Shown: in pieces, positions 31,373 to 44,538 of the stretch | How positions within the stretch are numbered: position 1 is the stretch's first letter | Layout: each line of letters opens with the position of its first letter | Assembly: GCA_039707465.1 (NCBI GenBank) | Contig: CM077647.1 | Span: 43,399,110-43,463,109 of the forward strand | DNA length: 64,000 bases | From: Rhabdophis nuchalis | Lineage: Eukaryota > Chordata > Lepidosauria > Squamata > Natricidae | Direction of reading: 5' to 3' | Program-made: the position numbers and the translations under genes | The notes under the pieces: model-generated | What the model saw: the letters and a program-made list of their open reading frames with translations, nothing else | Database searches by the model: none | What the model was told of the DNA's origin: nothing

Positions 31373-31557
31373 ATACTGTGTTTCCCTGAAAATAAGATAG
31401 GGTCTTATTTTATTTTGACCCCCAAAATAAGCACTTGGCCTTATTTTCGGGGAGGTCTTATTATTTTTGAGATGCAGGAGGCAGTGATCGTAGTCACCTC
31501 ATGGCTGCTGCTGTGTTGCAATATTTTGGGGAGGTCTTATTTTCAGGAAAACAGGGT
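31373..31557. mobile_element. Tc1/mariner-like short element
   Basis: The ends CTGTGTTTCCCTGAAAATAA and (in reverse) CCCTGTTTTCCTGAAAATAA are inverted repeats, flanked by TA on both sides (31373-31374 and about 31556-31557). TA duplication is the Tc1/mariner signature. Internal CTTATTTT words repeat in both orientations. About 185 bp, no transposase. Confidence 0.75.
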
Positions 31558-32628
31558 AGTATTGAAATGTATTTTAATTGTGAAATTGCAAATCTAATTA
31601 TAAATATATATTTAAAATAAATACAACAAATTCCACTTACCTGGACAATAGTTGGGGAAAAACAACATATACTTATTCAGTGTATTTTCAATATAGGAAA
31701 ATATATTCTGCATATCCAAAAGATTTGTTTTAGTAATACTTAGCAAAGCACACAGAGCAGTCTATTAAGTTATGGTCTAAATGTTGTTTTGTAAAGAAAC
31801 TCAATAACATTTGGTACTGTGTAATCCAGTGAACTCTTCCTAATTCAATTTTGATATTCTACATTTCCTGGAATTTGTGCTGAAATTATTGACTATCCAG
31901 ACATTCACATACTTTTGTATGCAAAAATGTTCTTAAACTACAAAGTGTCTCTATTTTCAAATAAAAGATAACTATTTAAACTACATGATACTCTTTTTAT
32001 GCTTTGACTACTGATCAGTTTTTTTGTTCCTATACATGACTATGTATTCTGATTTATTATTTTTCAGTCCCTAGAACAGAAGTTTACTATTCTGCCAAAC
32101 GCCATTTAATAAAAAAATAATATTCCTGCATTATCCTTTTCATATTGATCAAATAAAATAAAATCCTGGAGAGCAGGCATTGCTATTAAATCAAATATAT
32201 TTAACCATTTCTATTTTATTCACTGTGAGGATTCACAGTTATAAAATTACACAAATTACTCTGTTTTGAAAGCAATATTTTTGATGCTCTTTTAATCTTG
32301 TAATCTAGGATTTTTAAAAATATTATTTGGTTTGCTTTACATTGCCTGACATTCCCAGAAATGCAATAAGCTATAAATATATTAAATAAATTAGTACATA
32401 AAGTTGTCAAGATTATTACATGAATGTAACTACACGGAAGTCAAACTATGCATCAAAACAAAGAAAGAAGCAGGGACATCTCTTCTGTTTATTCCTACTC
32501 ATCGGGTCTCTGCGATAAGTCCTTGCAAGTATGGTGCATTTCTGGATGATGCCAGTTTTGCTTCCTTTTTTCTTACTAATATCTGGTGGCCCCATTAACA
32601 TGAGTTTCCTTTCACTATTACCCCACTA
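31558..32628. other. AT-rich gap, nothing recognised
   Basis: No supported feature. Confidence 0.35.
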
Positions 32629-32879
32629 CAGTTGTGAAATTCAATTTTTTTACTATTGGTTCTGTGGGCATGGCTTGGTGGGCATAGCAGGGAAAGGATA
32701 CTGCAAAATCTCCATTCACACCCCACTCCAGGGGAAGGATACTGCAAAATCTCTATTCCCTCTCCACTCTCCCCACTCTGGCGGCAGCCAGAGGTAGTAT
32801 TTGTCGGTTCTCTGAACTAGTCAAAATTTCTGCTACTGGTTCTCCAGAACCTGTCAGAACCTGCTGATTTTCACCCTTG
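32629..32879. mobile_element. hAT-type element, same family as 30238, reversed
   Basis: Read in reverse complement it begins CAAGGGTGAAAATCAGCAGG and ends TGAATTTCACAACTG, and it aligns throughout with 30238-30481. Flanking 8-mers CCCCACTA and CCTCACTG match at 6 of 8 positions, a decayed target duplication. Confidence 0.8.
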
Positions 32880-35800
32880 CCTCACTGGTTTAATTATTCT
32901 TTAATTCTGTATTTTTTTATTTCCACATTTTTCATTTCTACAATATCTATACAACATCTTCTGATCCATGCATCTTTCATTTACATGACAGTATTTTACT
33001 CCTCTAAACAAAGTTTTAGTCTTTCTCCATTTCAAAAAGAATTAAAGATGATGAGTGGTTCTAATCTTTTCCACTGTTTTATACTCCAGGTTGGATCATT
33101 TTCATCTCATAGCCATATGAGTTTCCCCAAATCATCCATTTCAGATATTTCACTGATACCATACCAATTTGACATATTAAACTGTTCTCATACATCCCTT
33201 ATTTTTACTAGATCTATATTGATAGAAGTTTCAGAAATGTATTGATTTGTATATATTTTCTAAACAATGCAGTACAATGCATTTTTTTCCAGTTTTAAAA
33301 ACATCCCTGAACAATAGATCTAAAATGTAAGGGATATTTCTATTAATTAATTCCATTTATTCCATTATCCCATTCATTTCTTTAATAAAATGTGATGCAT
33401 TTCATTTAATTTCATTTATTCTTGAAATGAGTGAGCACTCATAGCATTTCTCCAATTATATATGTAAACTATATGAGAATTTGCCGAAGACATGAGTTTG
33501 ACAGAGCTAATAGGTTCACATCACACTCACCAGCATTCATACTTTGTTGGAAAGCAGCTATTCTCCAGGAGTATTCCCTGAGGTGTTAACTCATGATCCA
33601 CAGAATCCTAAACATTCTTCTTGGAATCTGATATAATTTGAATTAGTTAAAAACAATACTGTTAAATAAATTTTTAAAAAAGGAAACTATGATGTTACAA
33701 AGCAAATTTCCAGAACTCCTTTTCTGGATTCCACATAGTATGTCTAGAACCATCATTAATATTAGGAAGATGCACTTATCTGCCCAGAAAATGACAGAAA
33801 TAAATTTAAATGATAGAGATAATTTTGGAAGGTTGAATAAGTTAATGGAGAACAATCTCATTACACCAGTGTAATAAATGTTTTAGGAATCATCATGGCT
33901 AGTGTGACAGCCATTTTATGGGATGCTCATCACATAGTCTCAAATTTCCAGGTAGGCTTAGTAGTTCAAAAAGATTTGGTAAACTTGGCTCTCTTCCAAG
34001 TCCTAGGCTGAAAGCAGAGGAGGTTTTTGAACATTATAGAGGGAAGGTGCAAAAAAAAGGTGGGTCAATTCTGACATGAATATTGCAAATACAACAAGGG
34101 TTAGAGATTTTTTTCCTCCTTGAAGTTTTTCTTTTTAGAAATATCTGGCAGAAATAGTTTTCCTTCCAATAGTATGTGTCTGCACATTATGCATCAGTAT
34201 GACCTGTATAATGAGCTCTTTAGAGTGAAAGAAAAAAAGAGTTCCTTCAAGGCTTTTTCTTTTTTTAGTGAAAATATACAATCAGTCCATGAATTATGGC
34301 ATTGCAAGCAATAATATGTAAAATATGCTATTAAGTAAAATACTAATTGTTATAAGAAAAACCAGTGAACATTAATCTGTTCTAACAGATTTTATAATGT
34401 GTTCACTTTAAATGAGGGCAAAAGATGCCAAAATAAAATACAATAAAATAATAAAATAAAAAATAAAATGTGCAGTTTCTGAACTTCAAATTAGTTTCCT
34501 TCTCTTGTTGTCAGATAATTCTTCAATATTGTTATGAATTTAATCATCAACAGGATTAATCAGTAACTTCCCCTCACTCCATACTGAATGTTTTTTAATT
34601 AAAATGTTACCCCCTTTCTTTGACAAAAAAATAAATCAAGATATAAACAATTATGCATGCAGAATTTGGTGTCAAATCAAACCTGTTACAAAATAGACTG
34701 GATCCTATCCTAAAGCTTTAAGAGCAGACAGACAGCATGATCCTTTATCCCACCCACAAAATAGTACAGGAAATCCTTTCTAGGAAAAATAAACAGATTA
34801 TTTGCAACAATCTGAATAGTTTGCTCAACAATTCAGTCAAAGTCGCTTCAAATGTGATTAAGAGTGTCAAAAAGGCCATGATTAGCTGTGCTACTCCGTC
34901 CTCTTTAATTAATCAACTAGAATTAACGAAGGACAATGAGATGTTTGCACAGCAACATATCTTGCAGTTGGTTACAACTATTATTGTCGGAATCAACTAT
35001 TTCAATGCCTTTCAGTTGCTATAAACTCTGCATTTACTATTTTGACCTTGCCATTTAAAGCCAGACTCAGATTAAGTACTGAGTTTTTATTGATCTCAAA
35101 TATATTACTTCTTATTCAGTATCCCTTTGTTTTTGTTTTTGTTTTTTTGACCTAGTGTCTTTGATGATGAGGGTTCATGCAGGGTGGGGAAAGGCACTTT
35201 TTTTCTTAATCCATTACAACTTTTCCCCCAGAATGGAAGCTCTAAGTAACCACACTTTTCAATTCTCTATATCCATGTAGTAGTAAAACTATTGTCTGTA
35301 AAATGATGCAAAATGATGCATCATATGAAAAACTTAGTCAACTGAAGTACCTTAAATGGATTAAACCATGACTCCAAATGAAATTTGGGGAAGTTGTAGT
35401 TGCTTTAGCATGCCAGCCTGCTCTTGTGATCGTGTGATCTTCATTTCAAAATTCCCTGACAAGTTCTCTGACACTTCTGCAATCATTCACTCCATCTCCC
35501 ATTCAGCAGCAGCCAATTACCTGCCTGCTGACAAGGGAAGAAAAAGAGAAAGGAAAGAAAGAGTTAAAAGGAAGAAGGAAGGAAGATCTGATACTCACTG
35601 CCAGTTTTGCACAAGAAAATTCAGTGGGAAAGCTGACAGAACATTAAAAGTCATGCTTGCTTCCACTTATTCTTTTTTTGTGGAGAAGGGTCACTCTGTT
35701 TCTATATGTTTATAAAAGAAAATATCTCTGAAACAGTGATCCAATAGGTCACAGATTGTTTAATGTTTGCTTAAAAGAAAATCTCATTGACTTCTATGAT

Positions 35801-35885
35801 ATTAATAGAATTCTTAATATAATTTTTATTCCATAATTATTATTAAAAAGTAATTATTGCTAAGAGGGCAGGCTAAGGAATATTT
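32880..35885. other. 3-kb AT-rich gap without supported features
   Basis: A run of AATAAAATAAAATA-type low complexity lies at about 34427-34470. None of the short frames shows a recognisable domain. It could hold unique intronic or intergenic DNA. Confidence 0.35.
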
Positions 35886-36372
35886 TACTTTCCGGGTGCG
35901 CTTCAAGATATTAGTGACCATCTTCAAAGCGCTCCATGGCAAGGGACCTGGCTATTTGCAAGACCGCCTCCTGCTGCTAAACACCTTCCACTGACCAGTG
36001 CGCTCCCACAAAGAGGGCCTCCTCAGGGTGCCGTCGGCCAGGCAATGTCAGCTGGCGATCCCCAAGGGGAGAGCCTTCTCTGTGGCAGCCCCTGCTCTCT
36101 GGAATGACCTACCCCCTGACCTATGGATGATCACGGACCTGTGCCTTTTCCATCGGGCCTTGAAGACCTATTTATTTCATGCGGCCGGCCTGTCGTAGTT
36201 TTAAACTGTTTTAGTAGGGGTTTTTATCAGGGGTTTTAAGGACAGGCTAATTATGTAATATATTTTAATATATTTTATGTTTTGTATTATTGATTTTTAT
36301 CGCTGCCTGTACACCGCCCTGAGTCCCGAAAGGGAGAAGGGCGGTATACAAATCTAATAAATACTAAATACT
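35886..36372 (+). mobile_element. L2-like LINE 3' fragment
   Basis: It starts inside the RT C-terminal region at CGGGTGCGCTTCAAGATATT and runs to the 3' end ACACCGCCCTGAGTC...ATACAAATCTAATAAATACT. The coding portion (to 36198) reads FKALHGKGPGYLQ, then, after a stop, VRSHKEGLLRVPSARQCQLA and APALWNDLPPDLW. It is an older subfamily of the same LINE type as 2540-4937, 5'-truncated. Confidence 0.85.
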
Positions 36373-36384
36373 AATACTTCATAG

Positions 36385-36905
36385 TGTTATATACTGTCAG
36401 CCACTAGTCTGTTCAGCAACCGAATCAGAGGAAGAGATGTGGGCGTCAGGGTCAGCATCAAGGCAACCTGAGAGCTCTGAGGAGGAAGAGGGAGCAGAGC
36501 TGTCAGAGAGAGAGAGACAGAGGTGGAGCATAGGCTGTCCATCAGCCCTCAGATGGAGAATCAACAGCCCCCAGGTGTGGAGGTGGTTAATGAGAGGAGG
36601 GAGAGCTGGGTCCAGTGCCTAACACGCAGATGCACAGAAGGCAGAGGAGAGGGGAGCAGTGGAAATCTGGGGGCCAATTCTTGGGATAGAAGAGTCATCA
36701 ATGCTAACTAAGCTCCACTCTAGCTCTGGGGTTAAAAGGTGGAGATGAATAGATGTGGCAGACAACTATTCATCTCCCTGCCACACAGACTTGTTAGCCT
36801 CCTGTGAGAGAGACACTTTTTGCAGGGGCTGCTGGCGCTCCTAATAAAGGAATCATCGATTTAACTACAGAGGATTTGTTGTGTGTGGGGACCTGGGTCA
36901 GAACA
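36385..36905 (+). repeat. Solo LTR of an LTR retrotransposon
   Basis: The 521-bp segment starts TGTTATATAC and ends GGTCAGAACA (TG...CA). It is flanked by a perfect 5-bp duplication CATAG (36380-36384 and 36906-36910). It has a polyadenylation signal AATAAA at about 36842 followed by a GT-rich stretch (TTTGTTGTGTGTGGGG). No internal element sequence adjoins, so recombination between two LTRs is the likely origin. It sits 12 bp after the L2 3' tail. Confidence 0.78.
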
Positions 36906-36910
36906 CATAG

Positions 36911-38749
36911 CCTTTCTCATGTTATGACCATTGACTTTAGAGTCTTATAAATGGATTCCAAGCACTGGTTGTTATATCTTTCTCAACATATACAAGCCCA
37001 ATCTTTAATTTTTTTGGATATTATATTTTTCATATTTCCAGTGACCAGGGAGCAGTTCCTATTGAAGAACTGGTGTATAACTTTAAATAGCTTTATGCAG
37101 GTGTACTGTTAAGGAGTGGGGAGCCTAGGTTCTAGTTCTAGTTTTGGCACAGAACCCATGTCACAAAAATGCCTCAGTGTTAAAAAATATGTTCCTTCAC
37201 AACACTGCCTCAAATACTAGTCTAAAATCCTGTTTACAACTTCTGATGTTAAAGTAATGTTTTCCTATCCTCATGACAAAGTTCTTGCTAAATTACAGTA
37301 CTTATTCACAATGTTGGTGTTGATATAATTGGGATTTTGGATCTGCCCAATGTTTATTGGCTACTTTGGGCTTTGGCAATTGAGCGACAGATCTTCAAGT
37401 ATCCATCATTACTTTCTGGGAACATTGTATCTTGAGCTGCAAGATACCTGGCTTCCATAGACCAAATCATTATTCTATGCTAACTGTAATCCATTATTCA
37501 GTTGGCTGAAGAAGTGAAGAGTGCTGAAAAATAGGTCTTACACTCATCAACAATACAATATCCATAAAAAACAAATTTCCCACTTCTAATGGCCTTAAAA
37601 AATGGAAGAGAAAAGACTTTCCTATCACAAACTTGCAATTTATTTCTTTCCGCTCACCTATCACTTCTGTTTCACAATCATAGAATGGACATTCAAGCTC
37701 CATGTTTTAAAATAACATTTTCTAGTTCTAGCTGCCTGAAAAATTGGGACAGAAAGATGATTAAAGCATAACTTGTCTAATCTCCTTTCAAACACAACCT
37801 TCAATCCCCCTGCCCCAATTATTCTGTTTGTACAATTCACACTTCTTTCCCAGGTCTAGGACAACTCGCCATGGCCAACTCACCACAGAACAATTTGCTG
37901 TGGGACAATTATTTAAATTATTTTAAATAGTGAGATTGAATTGTTGAATTGTCCTATGGCAAGTTGGCCATGTTGACTTTTCCCATTCTCTTCTTTCCCT
38001 ATAAGGAAATTCTCAACACAGATATACATTACTATTAACCATTATATAAGCAATAGTTACACGTAAAGAGTAACCAGTTCAACTTTTCTCCCTGTTACAC
38101 CAAAGATGTGGAAAGAAGAAAGCCACAATCTAGCAGCCTATAAATTGGTTCCATGCTTGAAAGCAAAGTGCCATGGCCTCATTAGATCCCGGTTTGGAAG
38201 AGGAAGAGGAGGAGTTGGAACCAGGACCATCTGATGGGGATGACATGTCTCTCCTGGTGTCCCAGACCCCTCAGTCATTGGGGAAGATGGTTGACTATAT
38301 GGGGAGCTGCCAGCCCTCACAGACATGGGGGGGGGGAGACCACCTGCAGACAAGGAGTGGTGTTGAGAGGCAGAAGATTCTTTTGATGAGGAACAGCTTT
38401 CTGCCCTATTCAATTTCAGGTAATGGAGAGTAGAGTGGGCCTTGACTCAGTCTTGACTTGTGCTTCTGTGGTGTCTTGTGCCTTTGGCTTTGGACTTCCG
38501 TTGCCCTGTGGACTTACCTTTTCCTTTGGATCTTAATTCTGGACCTTGCCCTGTAAACTTACACCTTTTCTTTGGACTTCCTCTCTGCCTTTGCAAGTTG
38601 GTTTTGTTGCTTATTGGCTTTGTGTGGATGGGTGGATTTGTGAGGGGCTGTTTCAGGGAAGTTTGAGATGGAGGCCTATCAGCCTTTGTAAACAGCCGTT
38701 TATTGTAGAATTTAACACAGCTTAAAGAATTCTACAGAAGCTTGCCTCT
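36911..38749. other. Gap, possible decayed LTR-like segment
   Basis: Bases 38165-38730 are more GC-rich and include a frame reading LDPGLEEEEEELEPGPSDGD, loosely like the acidic frame inside the solo LTR at 36385 (ESSEEEEGAEL). TTTGGACTT words recur three times (38490-38580). I could not define ends or a family. The rest is unassigned. Confidence 0.3.
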
Positions 38750-38757
38750 ACCTAGGC

Positions 38758-39906
38758 CAGGAGTCAACAACCTGCGGCTCTGGAACCACATGTGGCTCTT
38801 TCATCCCTCTGCTGTGGCTCCCTGTTGCCGGTCGGTGCCACAATTTTGAGAGAAGCTTCCAGTTGGGAGGGGGAAAGTATAGCACACCAGGAGGAGACTG
38901 TATGCAAGTGGCGGATTTTCTGGTCAGTTCAACAATTGATAGATTTTTTGCTTAGGACAGGTAGAGGAAAAAGTACACCATTTTTATTATTATTATTTAT
39001 TATTTATTAGATTTTTATACCACCCTTCTCCCTTTTGGAACTCAGGACAATATACAGGCAATGATAAAAATCAATAGTATAAAACATAAAATACTTTAAA
39101 AATATATTAAATGATTAGTCTGTCCTAAAACCCTACTAAAACCCCTACTAACAACAATTAAAACTATGCCATGCCAGCCTCACGAAATAAATAGGTCTTC
39201 AAGGTCCGATGGAAAAGGCGCAGGTCCGTGGTCGTCCGTAGGTCAGGGGGTAGGTCATTCCAGAGAGCAGGAGCTGCCACAGAGAAGGCTTTCCCCCTAG
39301 GGGTCGCCAGCTGACATTGCCTGGCCGATAGCACCCTGAGGAGGCCCTCTCTGTGGGAGCGAACTGGTTGGTGGGAGGTGTTTGGTCGCAGGAGGTGGTC
39401 TTGCAGGTAACCAGGTCCCTTGCCATGAAGGTGGTTACTAGTACCTTGAAGCGCACCCAGAAAGCCACAAGCAGCCAGTGCAGCTCGCGCAGGAGAGGTG
39501 TCATGTGGGAGCATCTAGACACTCCCAGAATCCCCCACGCGGCCACATTCTGAACTAACTGGAGCATGGGTGCACCTCAAGGGGAGCCCCATGTAGAGAG
39601 TGTTGCAGTAGTCCAGACAGGAGGTGACAAGGGCTTGTGTAACCATGCATAAAGTGTCACGATCCAGGAAAGGGGCGCAACTGGCGTATCAGGAGAACCT
39701 GATAAAAAGCCCCCCTGGCTACGGCTGTCATATGGTCTTCTAGAGACAGCCGAAAGTCCAGGAGAACACCCAAGTTGCGAGCCCACCATGCTAGGAGGAT
39801 ATTCAGCGATGGGGAAACCAGGCTTCTGGTTGGCTCCAGAATTGAACAGGGGGCTTCTGGTTAGGACCTTTGTGGCTCTTTGAGTGTTTAAGGTTGCTGA
39901 ACCCTG
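38758..39906. mobile_element. hAT-type element split by an L2 fragment
   Basis: The left end CAGGAGTCAACAACCTGCGG and the right end GGTTGCTGAACCCTG are inverted repeats, with the shared subterminal GTGGCTCTTT. Eight-bp duplications ACCTAGGC (38750-38757) and ACCTAGGT (39907-39914) flank it, 7 of 8 identical. Without the L2 insert (38981 to about 39795) the element is about 330 bp and non-coding. Confidence 0.8.
38981..39795 (-). mobile_element. L2-like LINE 3' fragment inside the hAT element
   Basis: The minus strand ends with (TAA)n-type tail (38981-39008) and the CCGCCCTGAGTT-like 3' region. The coding part (39567-39164) reads MLQLVQNVAAWGILGVSRC, HLLRELHWLLVAF-like wording, VRSHREGLLRVLSARQCQLA and APALWNDLPPDLRTTTDLRL, split by frameshifts. 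The 5' end lies near the NLGVLLD segment (39770-39790). It is similar to 35886-36372. Confidence 0.85.
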
Positions 39907-39914
39907 ACCTAGGT

Positions 39915-42182
39915 AACCTTAGTCATAACACAAAATTAATTGCCAGAATTCTTTGTTCTCATTTTAAACTTTCCACATTTTATTATCCCAAGCACAAGCA
40001 TGATTTTCCTTTGCTGCCGTTCTCAAAATCTGAGTTCCTAGGAAGATTTGGCATTCTCCTTCTTATCATTTTAATGGGTGGGCTGGAAAAGTGGGAGAAT
40101 TACTAAACCTGAGAGAGGAGGAGGGGGCGGTTCCTCTCTTGTCAAAATGTCATCTATGTCTTATACTTGTGCCTTCTAGGAGATGACTAGGCTGAAGTCC
40201 AAAACACCTGGGGGATATAATCCTAATTATATCTCATACAGCAAATGAGCCAATGCTCTCACAATATAAACAGTTTAAAGTTCATTACTTCTGAAACATC
40301 CTATTCAAGACAATGTGACTTAGTGCATATTTTATCTTATATCTTCAAAACCATTGTTTAAAGGACTGAATAATATGCAAGGAAAGAGTAGAGGGACAGT
40401 TACGTTACAATGAAAACTGTATGCTTCTATGTCCTTCTGGAGAGGTTACTAGAAGAGGTTATGCTCTCTTAACAACCTATTAATGATTTAAAGTGCCCAA
40501 TTTATCTTTCATTAAGAGCTATTGCAAAACTCTGTGGGTAAGCATCACATCATTGTATTTCCGCATGTGCCCATAGCAAAGGCCACCACCACCACAAAAA
40601 AAATCTGCCTAGGCTTTCATCGTGGCACTGGACTTAGTAGCTCTGCTTCACCATATTCATCAAACCTATGTCTCCTGATGCTATACAAGGTCAGAGGGAC
40701 CAAACCCTGAAAAGGAAGTCTTCCATCCATATGATTTTATTTGTGTTCCACTAGCAGAGTTATAGTCATACAGTAGCTACATAATTTTTTAGTTTTATTA
40801 TCACCTCTAAAAAGAGTCAGAAATGTGAAAATTGAAGCCAGAAGGTTTGTATCACAGGATTAATTAGGCAAGGCCAAGTGGAGTCACACTCCCCTAGGCA
40901 GTGAGTGCCTCAAGAAGGTGCCTGCCTTCAATTATAGAGTGCACAAAGCAATTAAAAACCCTGTTTCTTTTTCCTAAGGTGTTACTTCTTACTGGATTTT
41001 TTTCAGTTCTCTGGAGACTTGAACTGGCTTTAGGTGCAATCTTTTAGGGCAGATATTCATGAAAAAATTGATTTGGCAGTAATTCAAGAACAATATGTTC
41101 ACAATAAGTGTAAAAGGAATTCAAAGACATTTTATTGGCAATGTTTAAAGCTACACATGCATAAATTTACCCAAATCTAGACAATAAAGTATCTAGACAT
41201 GAATAAACAATTTTTCCCCAAAATAAAACTTTTGCCAGTTGTTTCCTATAGTATTTCTGGGGTTTTCATTTTGTTGTTGTTGATGGACGCTTTCTATTTG
41301 TTTTTGCTTAACTTTTCCTTAGAAAAACAATTCAGTCTCTTCAGATAAAAATACAAGCATAGTCAATAGCCAGAAAATATGGGATATGGAAGTTGCCTTT
41401 CTTGCTATCTTGTACAGAACACTAGAAAAGAAAATCCAAATTTAAATAAACAAAATTATAAACTTGTAGCTGCTTGGAAGCAGGACTAGCATTTTGGGTC
41501 CATACTCCACACTACTCATGTCCAATGTTCATACACATATAAGTATATTCTGCACCTCCATTTTGCCTTTCCTACTGCATCTAATATCTGCTGTTTTCCA
41601 CAATAGGCCATATATTAATATTTTAAATAAATAAATTCTGGATTTTATATGTGAAGAAGTATCTTTGCTTAATTTGAATGAACAATCACACTTTTTAACC
41701 ATAAAATATTAATGCAGAAAAGCAGCAACCTGTGTACAGGATGATCAAATTAATAAAGGGGAAAAGTGACCTAAGAATTTGACAATATATGTATTTCTAT
41801 TTTTCCTTAAGACCACAGTTTAACAATCAAAAGTGTCTCTAGAAGATCAGGTCCAACTTGGATTTCTTTGCTGGTAACTCATATAATTTTCAACACCGGG
41901 CTTAAAACACAGGCAGATTGGCATGATGAAAAGCAATGTCTGAGCTACCTTGATCCCAGACCGCTTAAGATAGTATAAGCAAGGCTCTGCATCTTAAATT
42001 GCATCTTAAGTTAACTGTGCAATTAATGTAAGACTATCAAAACTAATGGTCATTTGTCTTTTTGCATCACAGCTCCTGTAGCCCTAAAACAGCTGAAATT
42101 AAGTAGCTGCAGAAAGGAATCTGGCCACTATTAATAAAAGAAAACCCTTCAGCTTTTAAAAACTCTATATGATAAACCTATA
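39915..42182. other. 2.3-kb gap, nothing recognised
   Basis: No domain-bearing frame or terminal repeats were seen. Confidence 0.35.
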
Positions 42183-42574
42183 CAGGTAGCTCTTAACATA
42201 CAAGCATTTCTTTCTGACCATTTACACTAAATTATGATAAATTGTATCTTACAACCAATTCTCACACTTATGAGTGTCACAAACAGTTCCCCCTCCAATC
42301 ACATGATTAAAATTTGGGTGCTTGGCAACTGGCATGCAGTTGCAATGATTGCAGCATCACCATCTGCAACCTTTCTAGATGGCTTCCAACATGCAGAGTT
42401 AATGAGGGAAGCTGGATTTCCTTAACAGCTGCATGATTCATTTAACAACTGCAATGTTTTGCTTAGTCTTGTTAAAAAATGTCATAAAATCAGGTCTGAC
42501 TCACTTAGCAACTGCCTTGGTTAGCAACAGAAATTCTTGTCCCAGCTGTGGTTGTAAATTGAGGGCTATCTATG
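42183..42574 (+). mobile_element. hAT-like repeat, CAGGTAGTCC family
   Basis: It begins CAGGTAGCTCTTAACATACA and ends TTGTAAATTGAGGGCTATCT. Internal words (CACATGATTAAAATTTGGGT, GCTTGGCAACTGGCATGC, TTTAACAACTGCAATG) match the copies at 21310 and 47236. The target duplication is not discernible. Confidence 0.6.
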
Positions 42575-43448
42575 CAGAATTTATTTATTAACCAAAGGGC
42601 AGATTTGGAATCATATTGTGCTGGTGGTTCCAAAGGTGCTTCTTCAGGAGGTAATTGGCATTTTTGTCACCCCCCCCCCCAAAAAAAAGTACTTTTGGGA
42701 CAACCATGACCTGGATGATTGAGAATGTCTACAGAATATTATCCCGATGTTGCATTATCTGAGCAATAATACTGATTTCAAAAGCAATGTTGTAGCAAGC
42801 TGACCTTTTCCGGATGCATTGCTTATGGAATTAACTCTTTGGAAATGAAATGTCAGTTTGAATTCCATAGAAGACACACTTTTGAAAGTCATTTACACAG
42901 TACCTTGCACAACTGGGATATGATTCTAACTGAGGCCAGTAGGCTGTACTGCAGTACAGATAATAAATAACTCTAGCACTTTGGCACAGTGCCCTTCATA
43001 ATAAAATTAAGTTCCATCAAAGAAAAGCTGAGGCATACTCAAACTTCACTTTGTTTTTGAGCTTCTGGTTAAAAGACATAATATATTAATGCCCTGCAAC
43101 TTTGTCAGGGCTCACTTTAAAATTTATATTAAGTAGGTTGTTGCATTATGGTAATGTACTAAATTACCTAAAGCAAAGTAATACAATGATTAACTGACCA
43201 TAAACATTGGTTTATGGTCAGTTTATAAAGTATTGCAGAGATTAACGTTGTGCATTTTCGTAACAGAGAAAATTTGTAGGATGAAATATCTGTCGACCAA
43301 CTCAGTGCTATTAAGATAATAAAACAGGGGTATCACTCCCAGCGGTTTCAAGTTTCAGGTCACAAGTAAACTTTGTTTTAAATCATCTTTGAAAATGTTA
43401 TGTATATTCAGCATTAAAGAAATATCCAATGGTTTCCAGGCATAGAAT
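42575..43448. other. Gap with a C10A8 run
   Basis: A homopolymer junction of C followed by A lies at 42669-42688. A short self-complementary pair (ACATTGGTTTATGGTCAG, and TGACCATAAACATTGG just before it, 43196-43222) could form a small hairpin. Nothing else was recognised. Confidence 0.35.
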
Positions 43449-44160
43449 TTTTATTTATTTTTTATTTTAATCACATTTATATCCCACCCTTCTCCACAAA
43501 GGACCCAGGGCGGCGCACAGGAATTTAAAAACATACAAAACAATACAATAAATACAGAATTTAAAAATATATTAAATTAAATTATAATCCTATGCTAAAA
43601 TCAAATTAAAATCCCCAATTTTAAACTATCTAAATAGTCTCGACGGGAGGGTTAGGCTAGGCCCGCTTGCTAAAAAAGATGTGTCTTTAGACACTGGGGG
43701 AAGAGGCGGAGGTCTGTGATGGTACGCAATTCAGGGGGTAGGTCGTTCCAAAGGGCAGGGCCCGCCACAGAGAAGGCTCTTCCCCTGGGTGTCGCCAGAT
43801 GGCATTGCCCGGCTGACGGCACCCTGAGAAGGCCAACTCTGTGGGAGTGGATCGGCCGAAGGGATGTATGGGGCAGGAGACGGTCTCACATATCACTAGG
43901 CCACGAGCCATGGAGCACTTTAAAGATGGTCGTCAAAACCTTGAAGCGCACCCGAAAGACCACAGGAAGCCAGTGCAGCTCGCGCAGGATTGGTGTTATA
44001 TGGGAGCATCTAGAGGCTCCCGTAATCACCCGCGCGGCTGCATTCTGGACTAACTGTAGCTTTCGAGTGCACCTCAAGGGAAGCCCCATGTAGAGAGCAT
44101 TACAGTAGTCGAGTCGGGATGTCACAAGAGCTTGAGTGACTGTGCGAAGGGCACAGTCTT
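43449..44160 (-). mobile_element. L2-like LINE 3' fragment
   Basis: The 3' end at 43449 has an A/T-rich tail on the minus strand and the CCTGTGCGCCGCCCTGGGTC segment. Coding pieces (44125-43886 and 43911-43687) read MTSRLDYCNALYMGLPLRCT, LQLVQNAAARVITGASRCSH, VVFRVRFKVLTTIFKVLHGS and ALPFGTTYPLN. It is 5'-truncated near 44160 within the RT C-terminal domain. Confidence 0.85.
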
Positions 44161-44538
44161 GTTTAATAATAATAATTTGTTTCCAGTATATGTTTTATAA
44201 TATATAATATATACCATTTTTTATTTTTTCTTCTCACTGAAGTTATCCATGGAAAACAAAACAGGCAGTTGATTTACTTCCCTACTTTTTCCTTTTTTAG
44301 AGTAAAATTGCTTTGAATAATCAAACAAATATCAGATAAAAGTCTCACGCCTTGATTTTTCCTGCTGAAAGCTTTATTGTGTTGAAGGTAGACTCGACTA
44401 AACATTGTTTTTAATCACAACTTGACATTAAACATCAATACAATGAACAGCTTTTGCAAAATAACTTAAAGTAGCTGTTTATATAGGGCTGTACATTTTT
44501 TTTTAGAAAAGTGCTTTCTTCATGAACACAAAGCATCT
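44161..44538. other. AT-rich gap, nothing recognised
   Basis: No supported feature. Confidence 0.35.

Noticed and set aside
34737..35024. A 95-codon frame with helical-looking residues
   Set aside because: No recognisable motif, AT-rich codons, and no splice or repeat context to support a gene.
38173..38433. An acidic 86-codon frame (LEEEEEELEPGPSDGD)
   Set aside because: It could suggest a host exon or gag-like end, but there are no splice signals I trust and no continuation; it is left as part of an unassigned segment.
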